Source: Candidatus Woesearchaeota archaeon CG08_land_8_20_14_0_20_47_9 (GTDB taxonomy: Archaea; Nanobdellota; Nanobdellia; Woesearchaeales; CG1-02-47-18). Taken from it: a DNA stretch of 25,709 nt. Position 1 is the first letter of the stretch. Every line of letters begins with the position of its first letter. The position numbers and the translations under genes are program-made. The notes under the pieces were generated by a model. That model was not told the origin of the DNA and did no database searches. It was given only the letters and a program-made list of their open reading frames with translations. Where the stretch lies: the NCBI GenBank assembly GCA_002763335.1, contig PEYS01000132.1, positions 1 through 25,709 of the forward strand, read 5' to 3'. Below, one piece after another: positions 7,313 to 14,789 of the stretch.

Positions 7313-8140
7313 CTAAAGACTATCCAGTGGGCTTTTAATCTTTCTAAGCTGATCAGTGGATACCTTCGTGTATATCTGGGTTGTCTGCAGGTTCGCGTGG
7401 CCTAGAAGCTCCTGAATGCGCCGAATATCCACGCCATTCTCAAGCAGATGGGTTGCAAAGGAGTGCCTTAGCGTGTGGGGGCTGACCTTCTTTTTTATGC
7501 CTGCTCTCAGGGCGGCCCTCTTAACAATCCCCTGTATGTTTCTGGAACTCAGCTGCGAGCCACTTCTTGATGGGAAGACAAAGGACTGCTCAGGGCATTC
7601 CCCAACATAATGCCTTAGGTGCTCAACAAGCCTCTCTGATAGTATGATAAGCCTGTCCTTTGAGCCTTTGCCCTTCCTGACCCAGCCGATTCTTTCATTA
7701 AGCTCGAGGTCAGAGATGCGCAGCATTATGCATTCAGAAAGCCTGATGCCTGTAGAGTAGAGTGTCTCAATTATAAGCCTGCTCTTTTCTGTTGGCGAAT
7801 TGGCTATTAATGCGCGCACCTCATCCTTTGAAAGCACTGCAGGGAGCTTCTTCTCAGACTTCGGGGTTTTTAGGGCTACAATGCCCCTCCCAAGAACATC
7901 ATCGTAGAAGAACCTTAGAGAGGCCTTTGCAAGGGATACAGTTGAGCTGCTGTTGCCCCTGCCCATAAGGTGGGCGAGATAGGCCTTCACATCATCTGCA
8001 CTAACCCTGTCAGCAGGCCTCCCTAAAAACTCCAGAAACCTCCTGTTATACGACATATAAACCTTGATTGTCCTAGGACTAAAGCCTCTGAGCTTAAGCT
8101 CCACCTCAAGCCTGCTGAGCCTATCATCTGAAGCCTCCAT
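7313..8140 (-). CDS. xerA: XerA-type tyrosine recombinase
   Basis: A 275-residue site-specific recombinase. The N-terminal SAM-like DNA-binding domain (about 5-90, SPRTIKVYMSYNRRFLEFLG) is followed by a catalytic domain with all six expected residues: R133 in STGIRLSE, K161 in GKGSKD, H222 and R225 in PHTLRHSFA, H248 in GHAN and the nucleophile Y257 in IYTKV. Length and composition fit archaeal XerA, which resolves chromosome dimers at dif, rather than a longer element-borne integrase. No attachment site or mobile-element partner is visible nearby. It is probably transcribed alone from a TATA-like box just upstream, with the ATG close to the predicted transcript start. It is placed tail to tail with the histone. 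Confidence 0.9.
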   Translation of the reverse strand: MEASDDRLSRLEVELKLRGFSPRTIKVYMSYNRRFLEFLGRPADRVSADDVKAYLAHLMGRGNSSSTVSLAKASLRFFYDDVLGRGIVALKTPKSEKKLPAVLSKDEVRALIANSPTEKSRLIIETLYSTGIRLSECIMLRISDLELNERIGWVRKGKGSKDRLIILSERLVEHLRHYVGECPEQSFVFPSRSGSQLSSRNIQGIVKRAALRAGIKKKVSPHTLRHSFATHLLENGVDIRRIQELLGHANLQTTQIYTKVSTDQLRKIKSPLDSL

Positions 8141-8163
8141 GCACCATCACGGGGCTGTAATCG

Positions 8164-8173
8164 GTTAAAAAGC
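8164..8173 (-). promoter_or_regulatory. TATA-like box for xerA
   Basis: On the minus strand GCTTTTTAAC lies about 27 bases before the ATG at 8140, predicting a leaderless or nearly leaderless transcript. It resembles the AAGCTTTTTA context of other promoters in this window. Confidence 0.5.
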
Positions 8174-8203
8174 TTTCTTTTCGCTCCCGACACAAACAGC
8201 ATC

Positions 8204-8251
8204 AGAGGCTTTTGACTAACCAACGCGTAGCGAGGTTAGTTAAAGCCCTCT
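8204..8251. repeat. GGCTTTGACTAACC hairpin (family C, copy 1)
   Basis: AGAGGCTTTTGACTAACC (8204-8221) and GGTTAGTTAAAGCCCTCT (8234-8251) form an imperfect stem around a loop containing GCGTAGCGA, a fragment also present in the family A core at 7256-7312. A perfect relative with the same GGCTTTGACTAACC arm lies at 19396-19443. It sits between divergent genes. Confidence 0.65.
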
Positions 8252-8262
8252 TTGACGCAAAC

Positions 8263-8272
8263 ATTTATTAAC
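8263..8272 (+). promoter_or_regulatory. TATA-like box for the SurA-N-like gene
   Basis: ATTTATTAAC places transcription start near 8293, about 30 bases before the ATG at 8324 and its SD GGAGGGG. Confidence 0.5.
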
Positions 8273-8323
8273 ACTGCCATATTGCCAGCCAACAATCATC
8301 ACAATCATTGGAGGGGAATCATA

Positions 8324-9103
8324 ATGGTGAAATCAGCGGTCAAATCCAGGAGTAAGAAGGATGCGCTGCATAAAAAACACAGGGCGTTCAGGGCAGCCAG
8401 GAGGCGCTTAAGAAGGCGCGTCAAGATAGTCAACATGCTCATAGTTATAGTAGCGATTGCCATAATCTCTGTCGGGGCGTACCTCATCTACAGCGGAAGA
8501 GTGAGGGAAGGGAGCAAGGAACCAGGTTCAGATGAGGGAGAGAACCTTGGTAAGGTCTCTGATTATGTTTTGGCAAGAGTGAATGGCGAGCCCATAATGG
8601 CCTCAGAGATTGAGAAGCAATACACAACGATTCCAGAGCAGTCACAGCCCTTTATCACCAGGGAAATCATTCTTAATCAGACAATAAACAAGCTCCTGCT
8701 CCTGCAGGAGGCTGAGAAAGAGGGGATCAGCATCAGTTACGAGGAGGTTGACGACCTTATCTTCTACAACCTTGACATGATGAATCGCTCTCTGGATGAT
8801 TTTAAGAATGAGCTTAAAGAGCTTAAAATGGATTTTGAAGAGTTCAGAGAGAGCTACAGGGATGACCTGATAATAAACAGGCTGATCAATGAGACCATAG
8901 TGTCGCAGATAGAGATCTCTGAAGCTGAGGTCGGGGAGTTTTACGATTCAAGCAACTTTGGGGATGCAAACATAACAATTGAGGATGTTGAACCCCAGAT
9001 AAAGGACTATCTAACATCGCAGAAGGTTATGGATGCGCTTGATGCGCTCATAAACAAACTCAGGAAGACCTCAAGTATTGAGCTGGCTGAGGCCAGTGGT
9101 TAG
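8324..9103 (+). CDS. Membrane-anchored SurA-N-like chaperone-domain protein
   Basis: A 259-residue protein started at ATG 8324, which has GGAGGGG upstream; an upstream extension to 8252 lacks support. A very basic N-terminus (1-35, Lys/Arg clusters such as RRRLRRR) precedes one membrane span (about 36-56). By the positive-inside rule the rest faces outward. The outer part begins DYVLARVNGEPIMASEIEKQY, the signature start of SurA/PrsA-type N-terminal domains, followed by helices typical of that fold (REIILNQTINKLLLLQEAEKEGI). Bacterial relatives chaperone secreted proteins; the parvulin isomerase domain they often carry is not present. It probably assists folding of exported proteins. It is 14 bases ahead of the next gene. 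Confidence 0.75.
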   Translation: MVKSAVKSRSKKDALHKKHRAFRAARRRLRRRVKIVNMLIVIVAIAIISVGAYLIYSGRVREGSKEPGSDEGENLGKVSDYVLARVNGEPIMASEIEKQYTTIPEQSQPFITREIILNQTINKLLLLQEAEKEGISISYEEVDDLIFYNLDMMNRSLDDFKNELKELKMDFEEFRESYRDDLIINRLINETIVSQIEISEAEVGEFYDSSNFGDANITIEDVEPQIKDYLTSQKVMDALDALINKLRKTSSIELAEASG

Positions 9104-9117
9104 ATTGTGAGGGGCTT

Positions 9118-9708
9118 ATGGGGCCTGAAAAGGATATTGTGAACCTATGGCTGAATAGGGCTGGTTTCTTTACTGTCAGGAATATCAATGCTGGCAAGAA
9201 CAGGGTTGTTGGCATTGTTGCGCTAAAGCAGGATGGCACTCCTAAGGTTGCGCACGTCGAGGTGAGCTACACAGCCTCAAAGCCCTCTAAGGTTTATAGG
9301 GAGGAGCTTGTAAAGAGGTTTGAATCAGCCCAGGTAATAAAGACAGTGAAGGACTGCATAAGGAGGCATGTCGGGAAGGACATTGAATACGAGCGCATAC
9401 TCATCTCAACAACTGACTTTGAGATCGAGGGCGTAAAGAGGATATCCTTTTCAAGGGTGCTTGAGGAGCTTATATCCTGGATTGACAGGAAGGATTATGA
9501 CGATGCAGTGATAAGAAGCCTCCAGATTTTTAAGTATGCTGTGCTCAAAAAGCCGAGGGTGCTTGCAAACATCGTGAAGATAACATCCGGGAGGCGCTCC
9601 CAAAGCAGGCTTATAGACTCCTTATGCAGCGATAAGGTGAAGAAGCTCCCAATCCAGGGCTCGCTTGAAAGCTTCTTTGGCGGCATTGACAGCAGGCGTA
9701 AAGATTAA
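9118..9708 (+). CDS. Hypothetical protein, possibly nuclease-fold
   Basis: A 196-residue soluble protein that I cannot name. It opens MGPEKDIVNLWLNRAGFFTVRNINAG and continues VVGIVALKQDG...VAHVEVSYT. That pattern, a helix, a strand with a (D)-IVAL motif and a strand with HVEV, resembles a PD-(D/E)xK nuclease core, but the usual Asp is replaced (VVGIVAL) and the ExK lysine is missing (EVS), so catalysis is doubtful. The C-terminal part has basic helices and ends LESFFGGIDSRRKD. The start ATG follows GTGAGGGG. It is probably cotranscribed with the SurA-N-like and DUF192 genes. Confidence 0.72.
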   Translation: MGPEKDIVNLWLNRAGFFTVRNINAGKNRVVGIVALKQDGTPKVAHVEVSYTASKPSKVYREELVKRFESAQVIKTVKDCIRRHVGKDIEYERILISTTDFEIEGVKRISFSRVLEELISWIDRKDYDDAVIRSLQIFKYAVLKKPRVLANIVKITSGRRSQSRLIDSLCSDKVKKLPIQGSLESFFGGIDSRRKD

Positions 9709-9733
9709 TAAGAGGTGGCAGAATGCTCTGGGC

Positions 9734-10120
9734 ATGGCTTACATGGATACTGTAATGATAAAGAATGCCTCAAAGGGCATAGTCATATCAGAGGCTGCCA
9801 GGCTCTGCACATCCAGGGCATCAAAGATTCGTGGCTTGATGTTCTCCCAGCCAAAAGACCTGGTCTTTGCTTTTAAAGAGGAACAGCCAATAAGCCTCCA
9901 CATGCTCTTCGTCTTCTTCCCAATTGACGTGGTGTTCCTTAACTCTGAGATGCGAGTAACAGGTTTGAGGAAGGGTGCTATGCCATTTGCCTCACTCATC
10001 AGGGGGCATGGCAAGTATGTCCTTGAGCTCAGGGCTGGAACAATAGCCAGAACAAAGGTAGGGGTGGGGGATGGGGTGGAGATCAGAGTCTCTGCAAATG
10101 CTTATCCTGAACATATCTGA
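9734..10120 (+). CDS. DUF192 family protein
   Basis: A protein of about 128 residues started at ATG 9734; ATG 9743 is an equally good choice, and the open frame back to 9665 overlaps the previous gene without an SD. It contains the DUF192 hallmarks: TSRASKIRGLMF, then LHMLFVFFPIDVVFLNSEMRVTGLRKGAMPF, then YVLELRAGTIARTKVGVGDGV. The family is a small beta-rich fold of unknown biochemical role, often secreted in bacteria; no signal peptide is seen here. Its 3' end overlaps the converging thymidylate synthase gene by 38 bases. Confidence 0.85.
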   Translation: MAYMDTVMIKNASKGIVISEAARLCTSRASKIRGLMFSQPKDLVFAFKEEQPISLHMLFVFFPIDVVFLNSEMRVTGLRKGAMPFASLIRGHGKYVLELRAGTIARTKVGVGDGVEIRVSANAYPEHI

Positions 10121-11567
10121 AAAGCGAGGGATAGTTTAAGGCAATTTCTGCTTTTTCAAGCTCCTTCCCAAGGTAGATTGCATGGCCTATGCTTGAGACA
10201 AGCTGCTCTGCTGCAATCTTCATGTAGACATCTTCTGCGCTTGTTCCTGTATAAGTTCTAATGGTGTTATCATCCTGGCTTATATGCTCTGCACTAATCC
10301 TTCCATTGCTAATCTCAATAACAAAATTCCCCCTGGGATCAGGGCTTGTCACCTCTGATGAAATAAAACTGCCTCTCTGCTCATCTACAATCCTCCTCGC
10401 CTCTTCCCAGCAGTCCTCATATATATGTGCTGACTGCGAGATAATAACCAGGTCGCCGAGCTTAAGCCCATAATTACCCCTCTTCTCAACACCCCCCCTG
10501 ATTAGCTCCTGTAATTTTCTCAGAACAAATGCGTTCTCAGGCCAGCCGCTGAACATATCATTCGAGCGGATTAAAGCAGTCAGAATGAGTTTGTCACCAG
10601 AGATCTTGACCCCAATATAGTTCAGACATGGTGATAAGCCTGGCATTCCCCCTTTCTTGTTATCAATCCTAGGATCCCAAAGAACAGCCACAGCGCTCCT
10701 AATGCCCTTTTCTTCACTCAATTTTTTTATCATCGCCTCAACCTGGTCAACCCCAAAATGTGCCCTGAGTCTTTGGCCATAGGTGTACTTTATCTCAGCA
10801 AGAGGCTGGCTACTAAGCACTGTCGGGAAATATTCCTCAAGCATCTTCTCGTTGCAAGGCAGGAAATCAGGAACGCACATGCCTTCAGGGTCCTCATCAG
10901 TCACAACAGAAATCAGGTCAACTACCTCTTTCATTCTGCTATCGTAATGTGTCGGAGAAACCCTTCCAAACTTCATTATGATATCAAGGAGCTTCACCCA
11001 GACCTCAGCCACCTTTTTACCAGACACTCTAAACGCAGAGTCCTCCCCTTTTATTGTAGCAGCTTCCCTTGGCTTCTTTTCAAAGAACATGGGTTGGCTG
11101 TAGGGCGTGCCTTTCTTTGCTGAGAGTCTTTTTGCATACTCTAAGAGCTCGTCAAGGCTCTTTGCCCCAATCAGTGTGACGTTGTCTCTGAGAAGCTGAA
11201 GAGCTTGCTCGGTGACCTCGATGTCAATAAAACCATCCTTATCACTCCTGACCCTCCAGCACTCGTTCCCCACTGAATCTCTGCCCTTCTCAAACCCCTT
11301 CTTGAAGAAGTCCCGGAGAACAGCCCCACTTCCAGAGAGGTCATTGCCGTATACAATGAGGTAACGTATATGTGTGTTTGCCAGAAGGTTTCTTACAATG
11401 GGGTCTAGGCCGCGAGTTGAGGAATAGAGCTGACCAATAACGCCGTAATGCTCTGGTTTTAAGCTTGCAGCTACTAGATTCTTATCTGACCATAGAGTTA
11501 CAATCGCGAGAGGGCTTTCAGATACCCCAATCGTTAGCATGTTTCCCTTGAATACTGGCTTGAACAT
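10083..11567 (-). CDS. DUF4346 - thymidylate synthase fusion protein
   Basis: A 494-residue protein. Residues 1 to about 160 resemble DUF4346/MtrA-like domains (LTIGVSESPLAIVTLWS, GLDPIVRNLLANTHIRYLIVYGNDLSGSGAVL). Residues about 180-400 are a thymidylate synthase: YGQRLRAHFGVDQVE, IRSAVAVLWDP, the nucleophile C314 in GLSPCLNY, RSNDM at 334-338, the substrate Asn in WPENAF and SAHIYED at 379-385. A C-terminal tail of about 100 residues follows. It converts dUMP to dTMP with a one-carbon folate or tetrahydromethanopterin donor; the MtrA-like domain makes a methanopterin-type cofactor worth considering. It follows the dCMP deaminase gene by eight bases with SD TAGGGGT. Family is firm, cofactor inferred. 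Confidence 0.85.
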   Translation of the reverse strand: MFKPVFKGNMLTIGVSESPLAIVTLWSDKNLVAASLKPEHYGVIGQLYSSTRGLDPIVRNLLANTHIRYLIVYGNDLSGSGAVLRDFFKKGFEKGRDSVGNECWRVRSDKDGFIDIEVTEQALQLLRDNVTLIGAKSLDELLEYAKRLSAKKGTPYSQPMFFEKKPREAATIKGEDSAFRVSGKKVAEVWVKLLDIIMKFGRVSPTHYDSRMKEVVDLISVVTDEDPEGMCVPDFLPCNEKMLEEYFPTVLSSQPLAEIKYTYGQRLRAHFGVDQVEAMIKKLSEEKGIRSAVAVLWDPRIDNKKGGMPGLSPCLNYIGVKISGDKLILTALIRSNDMFSGWPENAFVLRKLQELIRGGVEKRGNYGLKLGDLVIISQSAHIYEDCWEEARRIVDEQRGSFISSEVTSPDPRGNFVIEISNGRISAEHISQDDNTIRTYTGTSAEDVYMKIAAEQLVSSIGHAIYLGKELEKAEIALNYPSLFRYVQDKHLQRL

Positions 11568-11575
11568 TCTTACCC

Positions 11576-12145
11576 CTACTCGCTTCTTAAAAGACGCTTT
11601 GATGTTGTCTGTGAGATGAACCTTGAGGCAAGATTCATGATGTGCTCTGAAAGCTGGAGTTGCTGAAGCTCAATTCCTGCCTGCCTTATTTCATTCACCC
11701 AATAGGCGTCTCTTTCTTTGTTAAGAGAGTCGTAACCAAGCTCATATACAATCTTCTTAATTCCCGCACTCGCTAACAATTTTGTGCATGTATAGCAGGG
11801 GAGCAATGTGCAGTAGATCGTAGCCCCTTTAATGGGGATGCCGTTTCGTGCTGCCTGCGCTATGGCGTTTGCCTCAGCATGGCTTGACCTGCAAAAATCG
11901 TATTTTCCCTCATCAAAGACCTTCATGCTTCTGCGATAACACCGCCCCTCATCACTACAGTGCGGCGCACCTGGCATTGAGCCATTATAACCTGTAGAGA
12001 GCACCTGTTTCTCAAGCACGATAACAGCCCCGGTTGGTCTGCTAAGGCAGGTCGAGCGAGTTGCTGCGAGTTTTGCTAGAAGCATAAAGTACTCGTCCCA
12101 GCTTGGTCTTATAGCTACGCCCTGCAGGTTTTGGTTAATTTTCAT
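11576..12145 (-). CDS. dCMP deaminase
   Basis: A 189-residue zinc deaminase. ATG 12145 is chosen because AGGGGGTG sits seven bases upstream; a GTG at 12178 would add 11 residues. Motifs are H89-A-E91 (zinc ligand and proton shuttle) and P116-C117-Y-T-C120 (remaining zinc ligands), plus GYNGSMPGAPHCSDEGRC, the nucleotide-binding region of dCMP deaminases. It converts dCMP to dUMP, the substrate of the thymidylate synthase encoded immediately downstream. Four perfect 13 bp repeats lie just upstream of its probable TATA box, suggesting control of the two-gene unit. Confidence 0.9.
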   Translation of the reverse strand: MKINQNLQGVAIRPSWDEYFMLLAKLAATRSTCLSRPTGAVIVLEKQVLSTGYNGSMPGAPHCSDEGRCYRRSMKVFDEGKYDFCRSSHAEANAIAQAARNGIPIKGATIYCTLLPCYTCTKLLASAGIKKIVYELGYDSLNKERDAYWVNEIRQAGIELQQLQLSEHIMNLASRFISQTTSKRLLRSE

Positions 12146-12185
12146 AATAAAACACCCCCTGAAATTGCTCCCAATCACAACTACA

Positions 12186-12194
12186 TAATTATTT
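12186..12194 (-). promoter_or_regulatory. Possible TATA box for the dCMP deaminase / thymidylate synthase unit
   Basis: On the minus strand AAATAATTA lies about 45 bases before ATG 12145, giving a transcription start near 12163, just ahead of the SD. It lies directly between the gene and the tandem repeats. Confidence 0.45.
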
Positions 12195-12202
12195 CTTCAT
12201 CA

Positions 12203-12254
12203 TAGGATATCTGCCTAGGATATCTGCCTAGGATATCTGCCTAGGATATCTGCC
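12203..12254. repeat. Four perfect 13 bp tandem repeats
   Basis: Unit TAGGATATCTGCC occurs four times without change (12203, 12216, 12229, 12242). Each unit contains the palindrome GATATC, and unit junctions create CCTAGG. The 13 bp period is longer than one helical turn. The array ends just upstream of the putative TATA box of the dCMP deaminase gene, so it could be an activator or repressor array, or simply slippage. Confidence 0.9.
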
Positions 12255-12275
12255 CGCGTCAAGGAAACAGACTAT

Positions 12276-12815
12276 TTAAACCTGCTGCTCCCGCTCTCTG
12301 GTTGACACCCTGCCACTATGCCATTGCCCCCTGTAGAGGTTTGAAGAGCCCTTGACTTCCAAAAAGAGGATATGGCAGATACGCGCACCAAGTTCAATCT
12401 CAACCTCGCAGCTACCCAAGTTGGCTACGCCAAAAATAAGCTCCCCACAATACCCCGGCGCATCCTGGCCGCAAAAGAAAGCAAGGCCGCTTCGATAGAG
12501 CGTTGTTCTCGGGAAGATAAGCCCCACTAGATTCTCAGGGGTGTTAACCCTCTCAATAGTTTTAACAAGGTGGAAGCTTCCTGGTTTAAGGATAAACGAT
12601 GTTTTTTTACCATCCTCATATTTGGCGACAAGCCGAGTCTTAGGCGTCTCCCTCTCATCAACACCTAAAAAACCTCGCCCACTTAGCTCGTATATCTCTC
12701 CGAGGCGCAGGTCAAAGCCAACTCCTTCTGGATTCTGCAGCTCCCGCTCACAAAGCCCTTCAACTAGCCTTTGCTCCTTCACAAGTCTATGCAGCTCACT
12801 TACTCCCAGAATCAT
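12276..12815 (-). CDS. dCTP deaminase / dUTPase family protein
   Basis: A 179-residue trimeric dUTPase-fold protein. ATG 12815 is preferred over TTG 12821 because relatives begin MILS-type sequences, and MILGVSELHRLVKEQRLV fits. Recognised motifs are GFDLRLG (33-39), IFPRTTLYRSGL (phosphate-binding, about 100-111), QDAPGYCGELIFGVANLG (117-134) and ARICHILF near the end. The GYxGEL form is closer to dUTPase than to the classical dCTP deaminase Glu motif, so either dCTP to dUTP or dUTP to dUMP, or both, is possible. Either feeds dUMP synthesis and fits the adjacent dCMP deaminase and thymidylate synthase. It is preceded by sppA with only nine bases between them. Confidence 0.82.
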   Translation of the reverse strand: MILGVSELHRLVKEQRLVEGLCERELQNPEGVGFDLRLGEIYELSGRGFLGVDERETPKTRLVAKYEDGKKTSFILKPGSFHLVKTIERVNTPENLVGLIFPRTTLYRSGLAFFCGQDAPGYCGELIFGVANLGSCEVEIELGARICHILFLEVKGSSNLYRGQWHSGRVSTREREQQV

Positions 12816-12824
12816 TTTCAACCA

Positions 12825-13769
12825 TTAGGTTCTCACAGAGACGCCATTTGACTCCTTCATCAGGCTATCCCCAATGCCTAGTCCGATGCTGTAAGAGCTG
12901 ACCTCTGAGGCGAGGCTCAGGAGGTCTGTAAAGCTAGGCCTGCGCTTATACTCAACAATCTTAACATCTGTTATGTTAAGCCTCTGCTTAATCGCCTCAA
13001 CTGCCTCTTTCTTGCCTCCAAGGACATCCACAAGCCCGAGCTCCTTTGCCTGAGCACCTGTGTATGCGCGGGCGTCAGCCAGCTTATTCGCATCTGAAAG
13101 GCTCAGCCCGCGGTTAGCTGCAACAGAGCCTAAAAAGTGATCCCTCATAAGGGAGATCTGCTTATTATACAATTCCTCTTCCTCAGGAGTCATGTTTCTG
13201 AATGGGCTGCCGGTGTCCTTAAAGCTTCCTGAAACGAGGCGCTGGTAGCTAACGCCGTACATCTCCATAAGTCCTGAAAACTCCAGGTATGATGCTATAA
13301 CGCCTACGCTCCCTGTAACTGAGACAGGGCTCGCGACAATGATATCAGCTGAGCTTGCAGCCCAGTACGCTCCTGATGTGCCAATATCGCGTATCCATGC
13401 AACAACTGTCTTATTGCTCTGCTCCACAGCCCTGGCGATCTCCTCTGAGGCTACAGGAGCTCCCCCCGGCGAGTTTATCGCAAGTATTATAGCCTTTATT
13501 TCAGTGTTTGCATCTGCGCGCTCTATCTGCGAGACTATATCATCAGAGTAGGCAAGGCCCTTTTCAAAGGTGCTGGGCTCAGCAGATGTTATGGCGCCCT
13601 CAATGCGTATCAGGGCGACATTCCCTGACTCATGGCTCTCGCTGCTTAAAAAGAAGCCTGTAATCAAGGCTGTAACAGAGGAAAACACGCCCAGGAGTAC
13701 AAGTACGACAATAACAATTGCAAGCCTGTTCCTGGGCTGAGTAGGCTCGCTCTCTTTTGCTCTAACCAT
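12825..13769 (-). CDS. sppA: Signal peptide peptidase SppA
   Basis: A 314-residue membrane-bound serine protease of the S49 family. One membrane span lies at about 15-41. The catalytic dyad is visible: nucleophile S132 in IGTSGAYWAA and general base K184 in SGSFKDTGSP, with NSPGGAP (99-105) as the oxyanion loop and SVTGSVGVIAS after the nucleophile. This is the short single-domain form that assembles as an octamer and cleaves remnant signal peptides in the membrane. The ATG has SD AAGGTG nine bases upstream. It follows the RDD gene by six bases and precedes the dUTPase-family gene, so all three may share a transcript. Confidence 0.93.
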   Translation of the reverse strand: MVRAKESEPTQPRNRLAIVIVVLVLLGVFSSVTALITGFFLSSESHESGNVALIRIEGAITSAEPSTFEKGLAYSDDIVSQIERADANTEIKAIILAINSPGGAPVASEEIARAVEQSNKTVVAWIRDIGTSGAYWAASSADIIVASPVSVTGSVGVIASYLEFSGLMEMYGVSYQRLVSGSFKDTGSPFRNMTPEEEELYNKQISLMRDHFLGSVAANRGLSLSDANKLADARAYTGAQAKELGLVDVLGGKKEAVEAIKQRLNITDVKIVEYKRRPSFTDLLSLASEVSSYSIGLGIGDSLMKESNGVSVRT

Positions 13770-13775
13770 TTTTAT

Positions 13776-14333
13776 TCACCTTGGAATGCTATAACCCATA
13801 GTGTGGGGCTCAACAACCCTTGTCTTTGAAAGGAACTCTAATGCCCTTTTCCTAGGGCCTAAGACAATAAGGAAGGGCGCAGATATCCAGAGCAGTATCA
13901 CAGGCGCCAGGGGCAGAAACCTAAGGTTCCTGACAATGCACTGCCAGAAGCGCAACTCATGCCTTCGCCCCCTATTATTATAATAGTCGCTGATAACATA
14001 CAGGTTGAAGATCATCTTGCCAACACTCTGGCCAATGGCCCATTCAAGGAGGGCGAAGTATGATATCACGAACAGGGCCATTATAAAAAACATAAGGTAA
14101 ACGCCGGTTGCTACTGAGCTGTTAGACTCAAAAAAGCTGTATGCTGCCCCGTAGGCTGAATAAAAGTTGCTGCTCTGCGGCATTAGGGCTGATATCCTGC
14201 TAAGGAGGCGCGTAAACGGGCCAAGTATCAGGTACTCCACTATAAGCATATCTACAAAGAATGCTACAAACCTCTTCCAGGGTGTTGCGCTGCCAAGCAC
14301 GACCTGGAGCTTAGGGAGGTTAAGGTTTGTCAT
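13776..14333 (-). CDS. RDD family membrane protein
   Basis: A 185-residue integral membrane protein. ATG 14333 is chosen because AGGGGAT is just upstream and a good TATA box lies 45-53 bases before it; the open frame reaches back to 14444. The RDD pattern begins with TPWKRFVAFFVDMLIVEYLIL (Arg21, Asp28), followed by spans near FFIMALFVISYFALLEWAIG and LAPVILLWISAPFLIVL, with the conserved QSVGKMIFNLYV and a FWQCIVRNL region between. RDD proteins are poorly understood; some are proposed transporters. The tail is basic. It is the first gene of the unit leading to sppA. Confidence 0.82.
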   Translation of the reverse strand: MTNLNLPKLQVVLGSATPWKRFVAFFVDMLIVEYLILGPFTRLLSRISALMPQSSNFYSAYGAAYSFFESNSSVATGVYLMFFIMALFVISYFALLEWAIGQSVGKMIFNLYVISDYYNNRGRRHELRFWQCIVRNLRFLPLAPVILLWISAPFLIVLGPRKRALEFLSKTRVVEPHTMGYSIPR

Positions 14334-14377
14334 GATCCCCTTCTTAACAGCTATTAACAGAAACAGAAAGATAAGGG

Positions 14378-14386
14378 TTATAAAAA
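14378..14386 (-). promoter_or_regulatory. TATA box for the RDD-sppA unit
   Basis: On the minus strand TTTTTATAA inside AGCTTTTTATAACCC predicts transcription start near 14356, leaving a leader with the SD AGGGGAT before ATG 14333. It lies back to back with the eL21 promoter. Confidence 0.65.
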
Positions 14387-14422
14387 GCTTTTCAGTGAAA
14401 GTTACCCTGTCCAAAGCAAAGC

Positions 14423-14432
14423 TTTTTATAAT
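14423..14432 (+). promoter_or_regulatory. TATA box for rpl21e
   Basis: TTTTTATAAT in an AAGCTTTTTATAAT context predicts transcription start near 14453; SD GAGGT (14466-14470) precedes ATG 14477. Confidence 0.68.
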
Positions 14433-14476
14433 TCCCCTGCTCACTTATGGCTTAGGAGTTTGATCGAGGTAGTTTT

Positions 14477-14773
14477 ATGACTCAGAGAACAGGTTCAAAC
14501 ATTAGGAAGGCTAAGCACAAGCTTACTAAGCCTGTCAGACTGCGTGGAAAGATGCCTTTAAAGAGGTACTTGCAGGACATCCGAGCTGGTGATAGGATAG
14601 TGCTCTGTACAGAGCCGGCCTGTCAGGAAGGCAGATACCACATGAGGTTTCACGGCCGAGCAGGTGTTGTTAGCGGCAAAAGAGGTTCATGCTACAAGGT
14701 AGAGGTAGCTGACGGCGGAAAAACAAAGTGCCTGATAGTTCACCCCGCCCACCTAAAGAGGGTAAGGGTATAA
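14477..14773 (+). CDS. rpl21e: Large-subunit ribosomal protein eL21
   Basis: A 98-residue basic protein of the 50S subunit. RKAKHKLTKPVRLRGKMPLKRYLQ, GDRIVL, YHMRFHGRAGVVSGKRGSCYKVEV and VHPAHLKRV match archaeal eL21 over the full length (usually 95-100 residues). It heads the common archaeal order rpl21e - rpo4 - DUF655, with the next gene beginning a few bases after its stop. Confidence 0.96.
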   Translation: MTQRTGSNIRKAKHKLTKPVRLRGKMPLKRYLQDIRAGDRIVLCTEPACQEGRYHMRFHGRAGVVSGKRGSCYKVEVADGGKTKCLIVHPAHLKRVRV

Positions 14774-14789
14774 GGGGGGCTTGATAAAA

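Noticed and set aside
7313..8140. Integrase of a mobile element
   Set aside because: The protein has the size and composition of chromosomal XerA. No attachment repeats at the tRNAs, no element genes and no transposase are seen nearby.
9723..9733. ATG 9723 as start of the DUF192 gene
   Set aside because: It has a good SD distance but is out of frame with the DUF192 reading frame.
10758..11123. 121-residue ORF inside the thymidylate synthase region
   Set aside because: It is a shadow of the minus-strand synthase, whose catalytic motifs are all intact.
12203..12254. CRISPR array
   Set aside because: The repeats are only 13 bp and directly adjoining, with no spacers, and no cas genes are present.
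14167..14463. 98-residue plus-strand ORF opposite the RDD gene
   Set aside because: It lies antisense to a convincing membrane protein gene and across two promoters, with no family resemblance.
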